DNA of 64,000 nucleotides from Chitinophaga fulva (lineage in GTDB: Bacteria > Bacteroidota > Bacteroidia > Chitinophagales > Chitinophagaceae). The stretch lies in NCBI RefSeq assembly GCF_012927205.1, contig NZ_JABBGC010000004.1, positions 908,485-972,484 of the forward strand. The letters run 5' to 3'. How positions within the stretch are numbered: position 1 is the stretch's first letter; every line of letters begins with the position of its first letter. This document shows, piece after piece, positions 32,491 through 42,301 of the stretch. The notes beneath the pieces were generated by a model. That model was not told the DNA's origin. It did not search any database and was given only the letters and a program-made list of their open reading frames with translations. A program made the translations under genes and the position numbers.

Positions 32491-34338
32491 ATGATAAAAA
32501 ACAACCTTTTAGTACTGGCTTTATCCCTCGGATTAATGTCCACGGCTTATGCGCAACAACAGGAGTGGAAAATTGCAGGTGAAAAAATCACATCTCCCTG
32601 GAGCGAAAAAGTAAATCCTGCCGAGGTACTGCCTGAATACCCACGTCCACAGCTGGTGCGTGGCAACTGGAAAAACCTCAACGGATTATGGCAGTATGCT
32701 ATACGCGAGAAAAATGCTGCCACACCTGCTTCCTGGGATGGAAAGATACTGGTGCCGTTCGCCGTTGAATCAGGATTGTCCGGCGTAGGCCGCACAGTGG
32801 GCAAAGACAGCCTGTTGTGGTACCATACCAGCATCACACTGCCAGCTACCATGAAAGGCAAAAAAGTACTGCTGCATTTCGGGGCGGTAGACTGGCGTAC
32901 AATCGTATACGTTAACGGTAAAGAAGCCGGTAATCATGAAGGCGGCTTCGATCCGTTCTCCTTCGATATCACTCCTTTCCTGAAAAAAGGGGCACAGGAA
33001 ATTACCATCAGCGTATGGGACCCTACCGACGAAGGCCCGCAGCCAAGAGGCAAACAGGTAGAACAACCTAACGGTATCTGGTATACGCCGGTCACGGGTA
33101 TCTGGCAAACCGTATGGGTGGAAGGTGTGGCAGACACTTACATCGCCGGTACTACGCAGACACCCGACATCGATCGCGCTGAACTGACCGTGAATGCAGA
33201 TATCCCTGGCCGTCAACCTGGCGACGAGGTGAAAGTGACCGCCTGGGACGGTAATACACAGGTAGCTGCCGGTAACCTGGAAGCGCAGCCGCTGCAACTG
33301 AAGATAACATCGCCTAAATTGTGGTCGCCGGAATCACCTTTCCTGTACGATCTCCGTTTTACCATCACCCGAAAAGGCAAGGTAATCGACGAAGTGAAGA
33401 GTTATTTCGCCATGCGTAAATCTTCCATCGGAAAAGATAACAATGGTGTTCAACGCATGTTGCTCAACAACCGCTTTGTGTTCCAGTTTGGTCCGCTGGA
33501 CCAGGGCTGGTGGCCTGACGGATTATACACGGCGCCTACGGATGAAGCGTTGTTGTATGACATCGCACAAACCAAAGCGATGGGCTTCAACATGATCCGT
33601 AAACACATCAAAGTAGAGCCAGCCAGATGGTACTACTACTGCGATAAACTGGGTATGCTGGTATGGCAGGATATGCCCAGCGGCGACCTCGGTAACGGCT
33701 GGGAAATGCGTCCCGGTATCATTGACAGGGCTACTGATAAAAAACGCTCTCCTGAATCCGAAGCATACTATCGCAAAGAATGGAATGCTATCATCAATAC
33801 GCTGTATAACTTCCCATCTATCATCGTATGGACTCCTTTCAACGAAGCATGGGGACAGTTTAAGACGATGGACATTGTGGCATGGACGATGAAGAAAGAT
33901 CCGTCCCGCCTGGTGAACACTGCCAGTGGTGGCAACTTCTACCCGATAGGGCCCATCATCGACCTGCACAATTATCCTGAGCCGGCTATGCCCGATCCTG
34001 CGATATACGGAAACGAACGCGCTATCGTGCTGGGAGAATACGGTGGCCTGGGATTGCCGGTAGAAGGGCATGTATGGCAACAGAAAGATAACTGGGGATA
34101 CCAGACTTTCAAAAATGCAGACGAAATGTTTAAACGTTATTCCACCTTCACTGACCGGCTGGAAGAGTTAATCAAGCTGGGTTTATCGGCGGCTGTATAC
34201 ACCCAGACCACCGACGTGGAAGTGGAAATCAACGGTCTGATGACCTATGACCGCAGAATACAGAAAGTACCGGCAGAGAAACTGAAAGCAGTTAGTCAGA
34301 AACTTTATAATCCAGCCCTGGTAACACTCAAACCCTAA
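32491..34338 (+). CDS. Secreted GH2-family glycosidase (beta-galactosidase-like)
   Basis: The protein has 615 residues with a signal peptide ending AYAQ. The GH2 sugar-binding domain (about 50-220, GVGRTVGKDSLLWYHTSI), the immunoglobulin-like middle domain and the TIM barrel are present. The acid/base is E452 (TPFNEAWGQ) and the nucleophile E516 (VLGEYGGLG). GH2 covers beta-galactosidases, beta-glucuronidases, beta-mannosidases and also arabinofuranosidases, so the precise substrate is open. It sits 24 nt after GH43 and 3 nt before GH127 in one operon. Confidence 0.87.
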   Translation: MIKNNLLVLALSLGLMSTAYAQQQEWKIAGEKITSPWSEKVNPAEVLPEYPRPQLVRGNWKNLNGLWQYAIREKNAATPASWDGKILVPFAVESGLSGVGRTVGKDSLLWYHTSITLPATMKGKKVLLHFGAVDWRTIVYVNGKEAGNHEGGFDPFSFDITPFLKKGAQEITISVWDPTDEGPQPRGKQVEQPNGIWYTPVTGIWQTVWVEGVADTYIAGTTQTPDIDRAELTVNADIPGRQPGDEVKVTAWDGNTQVAAGNLEAQPLQLKITSPKLWSPESPFLYDLRFTITRKGKVIDEVKSYFAMRKSSIGKDNNGVQRMLLNNRFVFQFGPLDQGWWPDGLYTAPTDEALLYDIAQTKAMGFNMIRKHIKVEPARWYYYCDKLGMLVWQDMPSGDLGNGWEMRPGIIDRATDKKRSPESEAYYRKEWNAIINTLYNFPSIIVWTPFNEAWGQFKTMDIVAWTMKKDPSRLVNTASGGNFYPIGPIIDLHNYPEPAMPDPAIYGNERAIVLGEYGGLGLPVEGHVWQQKDNWGYQTFKNADEMFKRYSTFTDRLEELIKLGLSAAVYTQTTDVEVEINGLMTYDRRIQKVPAEKLKAVSQKLYNPALVTLKP

Positions 34339-34341
34339 TAT

Positions 34342-36378
34342 ATGCGCTTCTATTCCACGTTGTTCGCACTCACATCCATTATAGTTGGCTTTACACCGGC
34401 GAATGCTCATCATTCGCCGGTTTCTCTTGTTTTTAAAGCACCGGTCTATCAGGAATTACCGTTAGGTACTGTGAAACCCCGTGGCTGGCTGCTGCATCAG
34501 TTGCAGATCATGCGCGAGGGCAGCAGCGGCCATCTTGACGAAGTCCACAACAAAATAAAAAACGATAACGGCTGGCTCGGCGGAAAAGGTGATGGTTGGG
34601 AAGAGACGCCCTACTGGCTGGATGGCGCGGTACCATTGGCTTACCTGCTGGATGATGCCACGCTGAAACAAAAAGTGCTACGATATATTAACTGGACGCT
34701 GGATCACCAGCGTCCATCTGGTTATTTCGGCCCCATCACCAAAGCAGAGCGCGAAAAAAATATAGCCATCACCGTTAATAACCCTGAAGCAGGGGAAGAC
34801 TGGTGGCCCAAAATGGTGATGCTGAAAGTATTGCAGCAGTACTACACCGCCACTGGTGACAGTCGCGTGATCCCCTTCTTTAAAAAATATTTTCAGTATC
34901 AATTGCAGGTACTGAAGAAATGCCCCATCGGTCAATGGACAGAGTGGGCCACTTCCCGTGGCGCTGACAATGCGCTGGTGGTGCAATGGCTGTATCAGCA
35001 GAGCAAAGACCCGTCCCTGTTGGAACTGGCGGCACTGATACATCGCCAGAGTTATCCCTGGACCACCTGGCTCGGCAACCGTAACTGGGTGATTGATGCC
35101 GCCACCCAACAGGATGACCACCAGTGGATGCATCGCCATGGCGTGAATGTGGCCATGGGACTGAAAGATCCGGTGGTAAACTATCAGCGTACCAGCGACC
35201 GGCAATACCTCGATTCGCTGCATACCGGCTTCCGCGACCTCATGACCCTGCATGGCCTGCCGATGGGTATTTTCTCCGCTGATGAAGACCTTCACGGCAA
35301 CGCCCCTACGCAGGGAACTGAACTGTGCGCCATCGTGGAATCCATGTTCTCCCTGGAAGAAATTATCGGCATCACCGGCGATATCCGCTATATGGACGCC
35401 CTTGAACGAATGACCTTCAACGCACTGCCCACCCAAACGACCGACGATTACAACAACAAACAATACTTCCAGATCGCCAACCAGGTACAGGTGAAAAAAG
35501 GCGTGTTTAACTTCTCCCTGCCTTTTGAAAAAGGCATGAATAACGTGTATGGCCTGCGCAGCGGTTACACCTGTTGCACGTCCAACATGCACCAGGGCTG
35601 GACCAAATTTGCCTCCCACCTGTGGTATGGCACACCTGATCATGGCCTGGCAGCACTGAGTTACAGCCCCAATGAAGTGACTGCCAAAGTGGGCAAACAA
35701 CAACAGTCCGTCACTATCAGAGAAGAAACCGCCTATCCTTTCGATGGCCAGGTCAGCTTTGTTTTCCAGACTTCCGCTACGGTGGAGTTCCCGCTACAGC
35801 TGCGTATCCCGTCCTGGTGCCGAGAGGCAGTGATCACGCTCAACGGGCAGCCGTTGCGCCGTGAAAAAGGCGGACAGGTCATCACGCTGCAACAGGCGTG
35901 GAAAAACAACGACCAGCTGATACTGCAACTGCCCATGGAGGTAACGGTATCCGCCTGGGGACGTAATTCCCGCGCTGTGGAAAGGGGACCCCTCGTATAT
36001 GCGTTGAAGTTAAACGAGCGTTGGGAGAAAGCGGTGGATGAACAGGAAGGAGAATATTTCAGCATATTCCCGGAAGGCCCATGGAACTATGGCCTGCTGG
36101 AGAAAGCCGTGAAAGCGCCTGTGCAAAACTTTACCGTTCACCAGGGCAAGCCTGTCTCCAATGATTTCGTCTGGAACCTGGAGCATGCGCCTGTTAGCAT
36201 TACCACTTCCGCTAAAAGATTACCCGCCTGGCAGCTGGTGGATGATGTGGCCCCGCAGCCTGTCACCACCCGGGAGGGCACTTACAAAGGACAAGCCGCT
36301 GCTGAAGAAGAAACGATCACCCTTGTGCCTTACGGATGTACCAAGGTAAGAGTTGTAGCATTTCCCGTAGTCAGATAG
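34342..36378 (+). CDS. GH127-like glycosidase (DUF1680), candidate beta-L-arabinofuranosidase
   Basis: The protein has 678 residues with a signal peptide (TPANAHH). It has the alpha/alpha-barrel core of the DUF1680/GH127 group. The four zinc-thiolate residues of characterised GH127 enzymes are all visible: E327 and C329 in GTELCAIVE, and C411 and C412 in GYTCCTSN; the first of the CC pair is the nucleophile in the family. It should remove beta-L-arabinofuranose from plant glycans or glycoproteins. It begins 3 nt after the GH2 stop, so the two are translationally linked. Confidence 0.87.
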   Translation: MRFYSTLFALTSIIVGFTPANAHHSPVSLVFKAPVYQELPLGTVKPRGWLLHQLQIMREGSSGHLDEVHNKIKNDNGWLGGKGDGWEETPYWLDGAVPLAYLLDDATLKQKVLRYINWTLDHQRPSGYFGPITKAEREKNIAITVNNPEAGEDWWPKMVMLKVLQQYYTATGDSRVIPFFKKYFQYQLQVLKKCPIGQWTEWATSRGADNALVVQWLYQQSKDPSLLELAALIHRQSYPWTTWLGNRNWVIDAATQQDDHQWMHRHGVNVAMGLKDPVVNYQRTSDRQYLDSLHTGFRDLMTLHGLPMGIFSADEDLHGNAPTQGTELCAIVESMFSLEEIIGITGDIRYMDALERMTFNALPTQTTDDYNNKQYFQIANQVQVKKGVFNFSLPFEKGMNNVYGLRSGYTCCTSNMHQGWTKFASHLWYGTPDHGLAALSYSPNEVTAKVGKQQQSVTIREETAYPFDGQVSFVFQTSATVEFPLQLRIPSWCREAVITLNGQPLRREKGGQVITLQQAWKNNDQLILQLPMEVTVSAWGRNSRAVERGPLVYALKLNERWEKAVDEQEGEYFSIFPEGPWNYGLLEKAVKAPVQNFTVHQGKPVSNDFVWNLEHAPVSITTSAKRLPAWQLVDDVAPQPVTTREGTYKGQAAAEEETITLVPYGCTKVRVVAFPVVR

Positions 36379-36433
36379 GATATAGACACCAGTATTTTTA
36401 CATGTGATGACAAAACCAAAACTTAACTAACAG

Positions 36434-36459
36434 CCACCCGTCGGGAAGGCCCGGGGTGG
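36434..36459 (+). promoter_or_regulatory. GC-rich hairpin upstream of susC
   Basis: CCACCC (36434-36439) with GGGTGG (36454-36459), and inside it CGGG (36442-36445) with CCCG (36450-36453), can form a stable hairpin 30 nt before the susC-like ATG. It may be an mRNA processing or stability element between the enzymes and the transport genes. Confidence 0.35.
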
Positions 36460-36489
36460 GAAACCAAAATCACCCAAACAACACTCGTT

Positions 36490-39400
36490 ATGAAAACACC
36501 ATTACCATTTCCGGGCTTCGCCCGGAACCTGCCCCTTATTGCCTTTTGGTTACTGTTGCTGACAGGAGTTCCGGCACTTGCGGCGGATATTACTGTCACC
36601 GGTAAAGTCACCGACGAGAAAGGCAGTCCGCTGCCCGGCGTCAGCGTAAGTGTGAAAGGCACCGCTAAAGGCGCCTCCACCAATGACCTCGGCGCGTTTT
36701 CCCTCAGTGTGCCCAACGAACAAGCCATACTCGTTTTTAGCTATGTAGGCTATCAGCGAAAAGAATTACCCGTTACCCCCGGTAAATCAATGCTGGTGCA
36801 GCTGGAGCCGGATAATAAAGGCCTGGGGGAGGTGATCGTGGTGGGGTATGGTACCCAGCGCAAGGAATCGGTGACTGGCGCGGTATCTGCCATTACGGCC
36901 AAAGACATAGAGCGGGTACATGGTTCTACCGTCAGTGCTACGCTGGCAGGTAAAATCCCCGGGGTAAGCTTCCGCATGCCCGACGGCAGGCCCGGTGCTT
37001 CTGCCAATATCCAAATCCGTAACATGGGCAACCCGCTGTACGTGATCGACGGGATACAAAAAGATGCCGGTCAGTTTAATAACATCTCCCCCAACGACAT
37101 TGAAAGCATTACAGTACTCAAAGATGCATCTGCGGCCATCTACGGCGTACGTGCAGCCAACGGGGTAGTGGTGGTGACCACCAAACGCGGCCGCATGGGC
37201 AGCGGAAACCTGATTAACGTAGATGGATATACGGGATGGCAAAGCTGGTCACGCTTCCCTAAAACAGTGGGCGCTTACGAATGGATGCTGGGTAAAGCCG
37301 ATGCGGAAATGAACCGCGAAAACCCTGGTACACAAATCACGCCGGCTGAGCTGGAGAAATGGAAAGCCGGCACCGAGAAAGGTTACCAGAGTTTCGATTG
37401 GTACGACTTCATCATCAAAAAGAACGCTCCGCAACGCTCTATCAATGTGAATGCAACCGGAGGGTCTGAGAACATCAACTACTATCTTTCCGTTACCCGG
37501 CTTGATCAGAAATCTGTACTGGGCCGCGAGTTCGATTTTAATCGCACCAATATCCAGAGCAATGTGGATGCCCGTATCACCAAACGCCTCAAAGTAGGCG
37601 TGCAGATCAATGGCCGCATAGAAGAACGCGACAACCCCGGCGTACCGGGCGGGGATGACTATTGGGCGCCACGTTTCGCCCTGTTCCGTAACCGTCCCAC
37701 AGAAAGGCCCTACGCCAATGACAATCCCGCTTACCCCAATGATATTGGCCATAATACGGAAAACTGGGCGGTGCAGTCTAAAGCCATCTCCGGCTACTGG
37801 ACAGAGACCTGGCGTGTATTACAGACCAACTTAAATGCAGAATACAATACCCCCCTTAAAGGACTTACGCTCAAAGGCATGTACTCCTACTATTTCGCCG
37901 ACCGGCAGATGGACGGCCACGAGTATACCTATGACACTTATACCTTTTATCCGCAAGACAGCACCTATCGTCGCACCGGCGGCAGCTCCAACCCATGGCG
38001 GGAAAGAGGTACCCGTAAGATACTGGAACAGGTAACGCAGGGACAGGCGAATTATGCCAATACCTTCGGCAGACATAGCATCGGCGCCACTTTTGTGGCA
38101 GAACGGATCGTCCGCCGGGAGCTGGACGTATGGCTGCATGCCGTTCCTAAAAACAATGTGTTGCCCCTGATCCAGTTTGCCGATATGGACACTTATAACG
38201 ATAACGATGATACGCAGGCGCGGATCGGCTATATCGGTCGCCTCAACTACAGCTATGCAGATAAATATTTCCTGGAAGTTGCCGGCAGAAGCGATGCATC
38301 CTGGAAGTTTGCACCAGACAGACGCTGGGGCTTCTTTCCCTCTATATCTGCCGGATGGCGCATTACAGAGGAAGGCTTTTTCCGCAATCTCCTCGGGCGC
38401 AACAGCATCCTCACAGACCTGAAGGTCCGCGCTTCCTATGGGGAGCTGGGTGATGATGATATTGGTATCGGCCCTTACGATTATATGTCAGGTTACAAAT
38501 ACAACGTTTCCAAAGTGATCCTCGATGGCCAGGTGGTGGTAGGCTCTGCTGACAAAGGTGTTCCGAATAACCGCCTGTCCTGGTTCGTATCCCGTATCAC
38601 AGACATCGGTATCGACTACTCGTTGTGGAACGGCAAAGTGACCGGCGCGGTGGATTACTTCTACCGTAAACGTACCGGCTTGCGTGGCCCTAAGTATGAT
38701 ATCCTGGTGCCCAGTGAAATAGGTTATGCTTTGCCTGAAGAAAACGTGAACAGTGACGCACAGGTGGGCGGGGAAATATCTGCCGCATACAACGGAAAAG
38801 TAGGTCAGGTGCAGTTTATGGTAGGCGGTAACTTTTCGTACTCCCGTGGCCGTTTCCTGCAGTCCTATAAGCCGCTGTGGGGAAACTCACTGGACCACTA
38901 CCGGAATTCACAGGAAAACCGCTGGAGCGGTATTTACTGGGGATATGAGGTCGTAGGGCAGTTTAAATCACAGGAGGAAATCAACCACTACCCCGTTAAT
39001 ATCGATGGAAAAGGTAACAAAACAATGTTGCCTGGTGATTTGATTTACAAAGACACCAATGGCGATGGTATTATCAACGATTTAGACATGCGCCCTATTG
39101 GTTATCAGACCACCGGCAATCCTACCATCGGTATTGGTTTTAACATTGGTTTGCGCTGGAAAGGCATCGATTTCTCTGCCGACTTTTCCGGAGGCTCTTT
39201 GTATTCTTTCTCACAAAACTGGGAGATGCGCTGGCCTTATCAGAACAATGGCAACCTGCTGAAACAATTCTACGAAGACCGCTGGCACCGCGAAGATCCG
39301 TTCGATGTGAACAGCAAATGGATATCCGGTAAGTACCCGGCGCTGCGTTTCAACGATGGCGGTCACAGTAACTACAACAAACCATCTACTTTCTGGCTGA

Positions 39401-39630
39401 CCAACGTGCATTATATCCGCCTGCGGACCATGGAGCTGGGATACACGCTGCCACAGCCCTGGCTGGACAGGATTAAGCTGAAGAAAGTCCGCCTGTATGT
39501 TAATACCTACAACCTGTTTTCCATTGACAATGTGAAACAGCTGGGCATTGAACCGGAAATAGCCGACGAGAACGGACTGCAGTATCCGCAGAACAAATTT
39601 ATCAACGTTGGTTTCAATCTCACTTTCTAA
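36490..39630 (+). CDS. susC-like: SusC-like TonB-dependent glycan transporter
   Basis: The protein has 1046 residues. A signal peptide ending ALAAD is followed by a carboxypeptidase-like domain (about 35-115), the SusC family segment GLGEVIVVGYGTQRKE, the plug (LYVIDGIQ, ITVLKDASAAIYGVRAANGV), and a 22-strand barrel to the C-terminal Phe. It imports oligosaccharides across the outer membrane together with the SusD lipoprotein encoded 10 nt downstream. The 111-nt gap after GH127 contains a hairpin but no clear promoter, so the whole set from GH43 onward may be one transcript. Confidence 0.95.
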   Translation: MKTPLPFPGFARNLPLIAFWLLLLTGVPALAADITVTGKVTDEKGSPLPGVSVSVKGTAKGASTNDLGAFSLSVPNEQAILVFSYVGYQRKELPVTPGKSMLVQLEPDNKGLGEVIVVGYGTQRKESVTGAVSAITAKDIERVHGSTVSATLAGKIPGVSFRMPDGRPGASANIQIRNMGNPLYVIDGIQKDAGQFNNISPNDIESITVLKDASAAIYGVRAANGVVVVTTKRGRMGSGNLINVDGYTGWQSWSRFPKTVGAYEWMLGKADAEMNRENPGTQITPAELEKWKAGTEKGYQSFDWYDFIIKKNAPQRSINVNATGGSENINYYLSVTRLDQKSVLGREFDFNRTNIQSNVDARITKRLKVGVQINGRIEERDNPGVPGGDDYWAPRFALFRNRPTERPYANDNPAYPNDIGHNTENWAVQSKAISGYWTETWRVLQTNLNAEYNTPLKGLTLKGMYSYYFADRQMDGHEYTYDTYTFYPQDSTYRRTGGSSNPWRERGTRKILEQVTQGQANYANTFGRHSIGATFVAERIVRRELDVWLHAVPKNNVLPLIQFADMDTYNDNDDTQARIGYIGRLNYSYADKYFLEVAGRSDASWKFAPDRRWGFFPSISAGWRITEEGFFRNLLGRNSILTDLKVRASYGELGDDDIGIGPYDYMSGYKYNVSKVILDGQVVVGSADKGVPNNRLSWFVSRITDIGIDYSLWNGKVTGAVDYFYRKRTGLRGPKYDILVPSEIGYALPEENVNSDAQVGGEISAAYNGKVGQVQFMVGGNFSYSRGRFLQSYKPLWGNSLDHYRNSQENRWSGIYWGYEVVGQFKSQEEINHYPVNIDGKGNKTMLPGDLIYKDTNGDGIINDLDMRPIGYQTTGNPTIGIGFNIGLRWKGIDFSADFSGGSLYSFSQNWEMRWPYQNNGNLLKQFYEDRWHREDPFDVNSKWISGKYPALRFNDGGHSNYNKPSTFWLTNVHYIRLRTMELGYTLPQPWLDRIKLKKVRLYVNTYNLFSIDNVKQLGIEPEIADENGLQYPQNKFINVGFNLTF

Positions 39631-39640
39631 AAGCTATTTT

Positions 39641-41512
39641 ATGAGAACATATGGTTTTTATATACTGTTGATGTTGACCCTATTCGGGTGTGCGAAAAGC
39701 AATGACGATTTTCTGAACCGGGCGCCCAGCAATATTTTGCTGGATGAGCAGGTGTGGAAAGACGAGGTGCTGGTCTTGTCAGTGATCGCAAATCTGTATG
39801 ACCGTTATCCGGATTATCAGACCATCGAAAACTGGTCGGAGTTTGCCACTTTTGATGAAGCGTTCGCTTCTGAGTTCGGGCAGTATGGCCGGCACAAGAA
39901 CCAGCAATATGGTTATGGCGCCTGGGGCTTCTGGGATTATGGTTATATCCGTGAACTGAACCTGTTCATCGAAAAGTGCAGTAAAGCGAACCTGCTGAAA
40001 CCTGAGACCAGGGACCGTTTCCTGGCAGAGGCCCGTTTCCTGCGTGCCAATGTGTATTTCGAACTGGTGAAACGTATGGGTGGTGTACCGTTGGTGCTGG
40101 AACCATTGACATATGATTACAAAGGAGACCCCAGCGCGCTGCAAAGGCCGCGCCAGAAAGAATCGGAGATATATGATTTTGTGATCAAAGAGATGGATGC
40201 CGTCATGCCGGCGTTGCCGGATGATGCCAATATTAAGAGCAGGGCCACCAAAGGGCTGGTGCTTGCCACAAAAGCACGCGCCGCCCTGTATGCTGCGTCG
40301 ATAGCCAAATACGGGGCCACCACGCCGCAGGTATCATTGCCCGGCGGTGAGGTGGGTATTCCTGCTTCCATGGCAGATGGCTATTATAAAACGGCGCTGG
40401 CGGCGACCCAGCAATTGATTAACAGCGGTAAGTATGCGCTGTACAATAAAAAGCCGGATAATCTCTCCGAGAATTTCGCTGCGCTGTTTTATGATAAAGG
40501 CGGCAATCCTGAAGTTATTTTCGTCAAGGACTTCAAGCTGCAAAGCGGTAAAGTACAGGAATGGACATTGGCCAATCAGCCGCGTTCGCTCGCTGAAGAG
40601 CAGCAGGGCGGCCGGCTGAACCCCTCACTGAACCTGGTACAGTCATTTGAAAAACTGGACAACACCTTTGCGCCGTATGCCACCAATGCAGCTGGCGGCG
40701 ATTATATCTACTACGATAAACCGGAAGATATGTTTGCCGGTCGTGATGCACGTTTGGCCGGTACCGTTATACTTCCCGGTACAGAGTTCAAAAGCAAAAA
40801 AGTAGATATCTGGGCCGGGTATATCCTGAAAGACGGCAGCATTGTGACCGCCAATAACTTCGGCGGACAAGCCGTAGTAGGCGGCAATCGTATACAGGTA
40901 GTGGGTTTCGACGGACCGATCGACAACCTGGAGTTCAGCGCCCAGACAGGCTTCTATGTGCGTAAGTACCAGGACCCTGCTGTTGGCTCCGGTCGTATTG
41001 GTACCAAGAGTGAAGTGTGGTGGGTGCGTTACCGTTATGCAGAAGTGCTGCTCAATGCGGCAGAAGCAGCTTTTGAACTGGGCGATAAAAGCACTGCGGC
41101 AGGTTATCTCAACCAGGTGCGGGCGCGCGCCGGTCTTACGGTTCCGCTTACGCCTGCTGAGATTACCTTCGATCGTATTGTTCATGAAAGGAAAGTGGAA
41201 CTGGCATTTGAAGGGCACCAGCTCTGGGACATGAAACGCTGGCGTCTCGCCCATGTGATATGGGATGGCCTGTCCACCGATTTGACCACTCACCCGGAAA
41301 ACGCCCGGTCCACCAGTACCCGCGTCTTTGGACTGTTGCCTTACCGCATCTACAATCCTGGTTCACCGCAGGACGGCAAATGGGTGTTCAAAAAAGTGCT
41401 TCCCAGCAATGTGACCAGTGCGCACCAGTTCAGGCTGGGCAACTATTATTCTTTCATTGGGGATGATATCCGGAACAACAATCCGTTGGTGATCAAAAAT
41501 CCTAACCAGTAA
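39641..41512 (+). CDS. susD-like: SusD-like outer-membrane glycan-binding lipoprotein
   Basis: The protein has 623 residues from the ATG at 39641 (MRTYGFYILL); the lipobox LTLFGC gives a lipidated Cys near residue 17. The RagB/SusD signature is clear, with NRAPSNILLDE, ARFLRANVYFELVKRMGGVPLV, and the C-terminal AEVLLNAAEAAFELG and LAFEGHQLWDMKRW. It binds the glycan on the cell surface as the lid of the SusC transporter encoded immediately upstream. Confidence 0.94.
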   Translation: MRTYGFYILLMLTLFGCAKSNDDFLNRAPSNILLDEQVWKDEVLVLSVIANLYDRYPDYQTIENWSEFATFDEAFASEFGQYGRHKNQQYGYGAWGFWDYGYIRELNLFIEKCSKANLLKPETRDRFLAEARFLRANVYFELVKRMGGVPLVLEPLTYDYKGDPSALQRPRQKESEIYDFVIKEMDAVMPALPDDANIKSRATKGLVLATKARAALYAASIAKYGATTPQVSLPGGEVGIPASMADGYYKTALAATQQLINSGKYALYNKKPDNLSENFAALFYDKGGNPEVIFVKDFKLQSGKVQEWTLANQPRSLAEEQQGGRLNPSLNLVQSFEKLDNTFAPYATNAAGGDYIYYDKPEDMFAGRDARLAGTVILPGTEFKSKKVDIWAGYILKDGSIVTANNFGGQAVVGGNRIQVVGFDGPIDNLEFSAQTGFYVRKYQDPAVGSGRIGTKSEVWWVRYRYAEVLLNAAEAAFELGDKSTAAGYLNQVRARAGLTVPLTPAEITFDRIVHERKVELAFEGHQLWDMKRWRLAHVIWDGLSTDLTTHPENARSTSTRVFGLLPYRIYNPGSPQDGKWVFKKVLPSNVTSAHQFRLGNYYSFIGDDIRNNNPLVIKNPNQ

Positions 41513-41523
41513 AATCCACTCAC

Positions 41524-42216
41524 ATGAGAAACAGTTTATTTATCATCATAATTGTATTACTGGCGGCTTCCTGTAAAAAGGACAACTATGCTGCGCCCGG
41601 CACCAGCTTCAAAGGCCGTATCATCTGCCAGGGAGAAGCGGTGAATGTAAGCCAGGGAGAGGTTTTTTTTGAACTGTGGGAATCCGGCTGGGGAAAACGT
41701 ACGCCCGTCAACGTTGCCATAGCGCAGGATGGCTCATTTTCGTCGCTGCTGTTTGATGGCAACTATCAGCTGGTGCTGCCCAAAGGCCAGGGGCCTTATC
41801 TTACGCTGCCGGATGCCGCCAGCCATACCGATACTATGTTGTTGCAGCTGAAAGGCGACCGTACCATGGATATAGCAGTATTGCCCTATTACATGATCCG
41901 GAACGCCAAAGCCAGCGCCAACGGCCGCCAGGTGACAACTAACTGTAAACTGGACAAAATCATCACTGACACCCGTGCTAAAAACGTAGAGCGTATTACG
42001 TTATACGTTAATAGAACACAATTTGTGGACGGTATCAATAACATCGCCACGCAAAGCATCAATGGTGGCGATATCCAGGACCCGGGCAACATTACGCTGC
42101 AGGTAAATGTGCCGGCTGTCAATCCGGCCCAGTCTTCGGTGTTTGTTCGGGTTGGGGTGAAAATAGAAGGTGTGGAGGATATGATCTTCTCGCCGGTCAT
42201 CGAACAAAAATTATAA
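41524..42216 (+). CDS. DUF3823-type surface lipoprotein of the PUL
   Basis: The protein has 230 residues with lipobox LLAASC (Cys17). Two beta-sandwich domains follow; the opening FKGRIIC and the pattern ELWESGWGK are typical of DUF3823 proteins, which are found next to susD genes and are thought to be surface glycan-binding proteins. It starts 11 nt after susD and ends the operon before a strong terminator. Confidence 0.85.
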   Translation: MRNSLFIIIIVLLAASCKKDNYAAPGTSFKGRIICQGEAVNVSQGEVFFELWESGWGKRTPVNVAIAQDGSFSSLLFDGNYQLVLPKGQGPYLTLPDAASHTDTMLLQLKGDRTMDIAVLPYYMIRNAKASANGRQVTTNCKLDKIITDTRAKNVERITLYVNRTQFVDGINNIATQSINGGDIQDPGNITLQVNVPAVNPAQSSVFVRVGVKIEGVEDMIFSPVIEQKL

Positions 42217-42248
42217 TGAACAGGGAACGAGGATCGATCAACAAAAGA

Positions 42249-42281
42249 AAAACCGGGAAAAATTTTCCCGGTTTTCTTTTT
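42249..42281 (+). terminator. Terminator of the PUL operon
   Basis: AAAACCGGGAAA (42249-42260) pairs with TTTCCCGGTTTT (42264-42275), followed by CTTTTT. It can also serve the convergent hydrolase gene on the minus strand, since the stem is flanked by A and T runs on both sides. Confidence 0.8.
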
Positions 42282-42301
42282 ATGGAAAATGTTGTCAGGG
42301 G

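Noticed and set aside
34678..35703. 341-codon open frame on the minus strand
   Set aside because: It is antisense to the GH127 gene, which has all catalytic residues.
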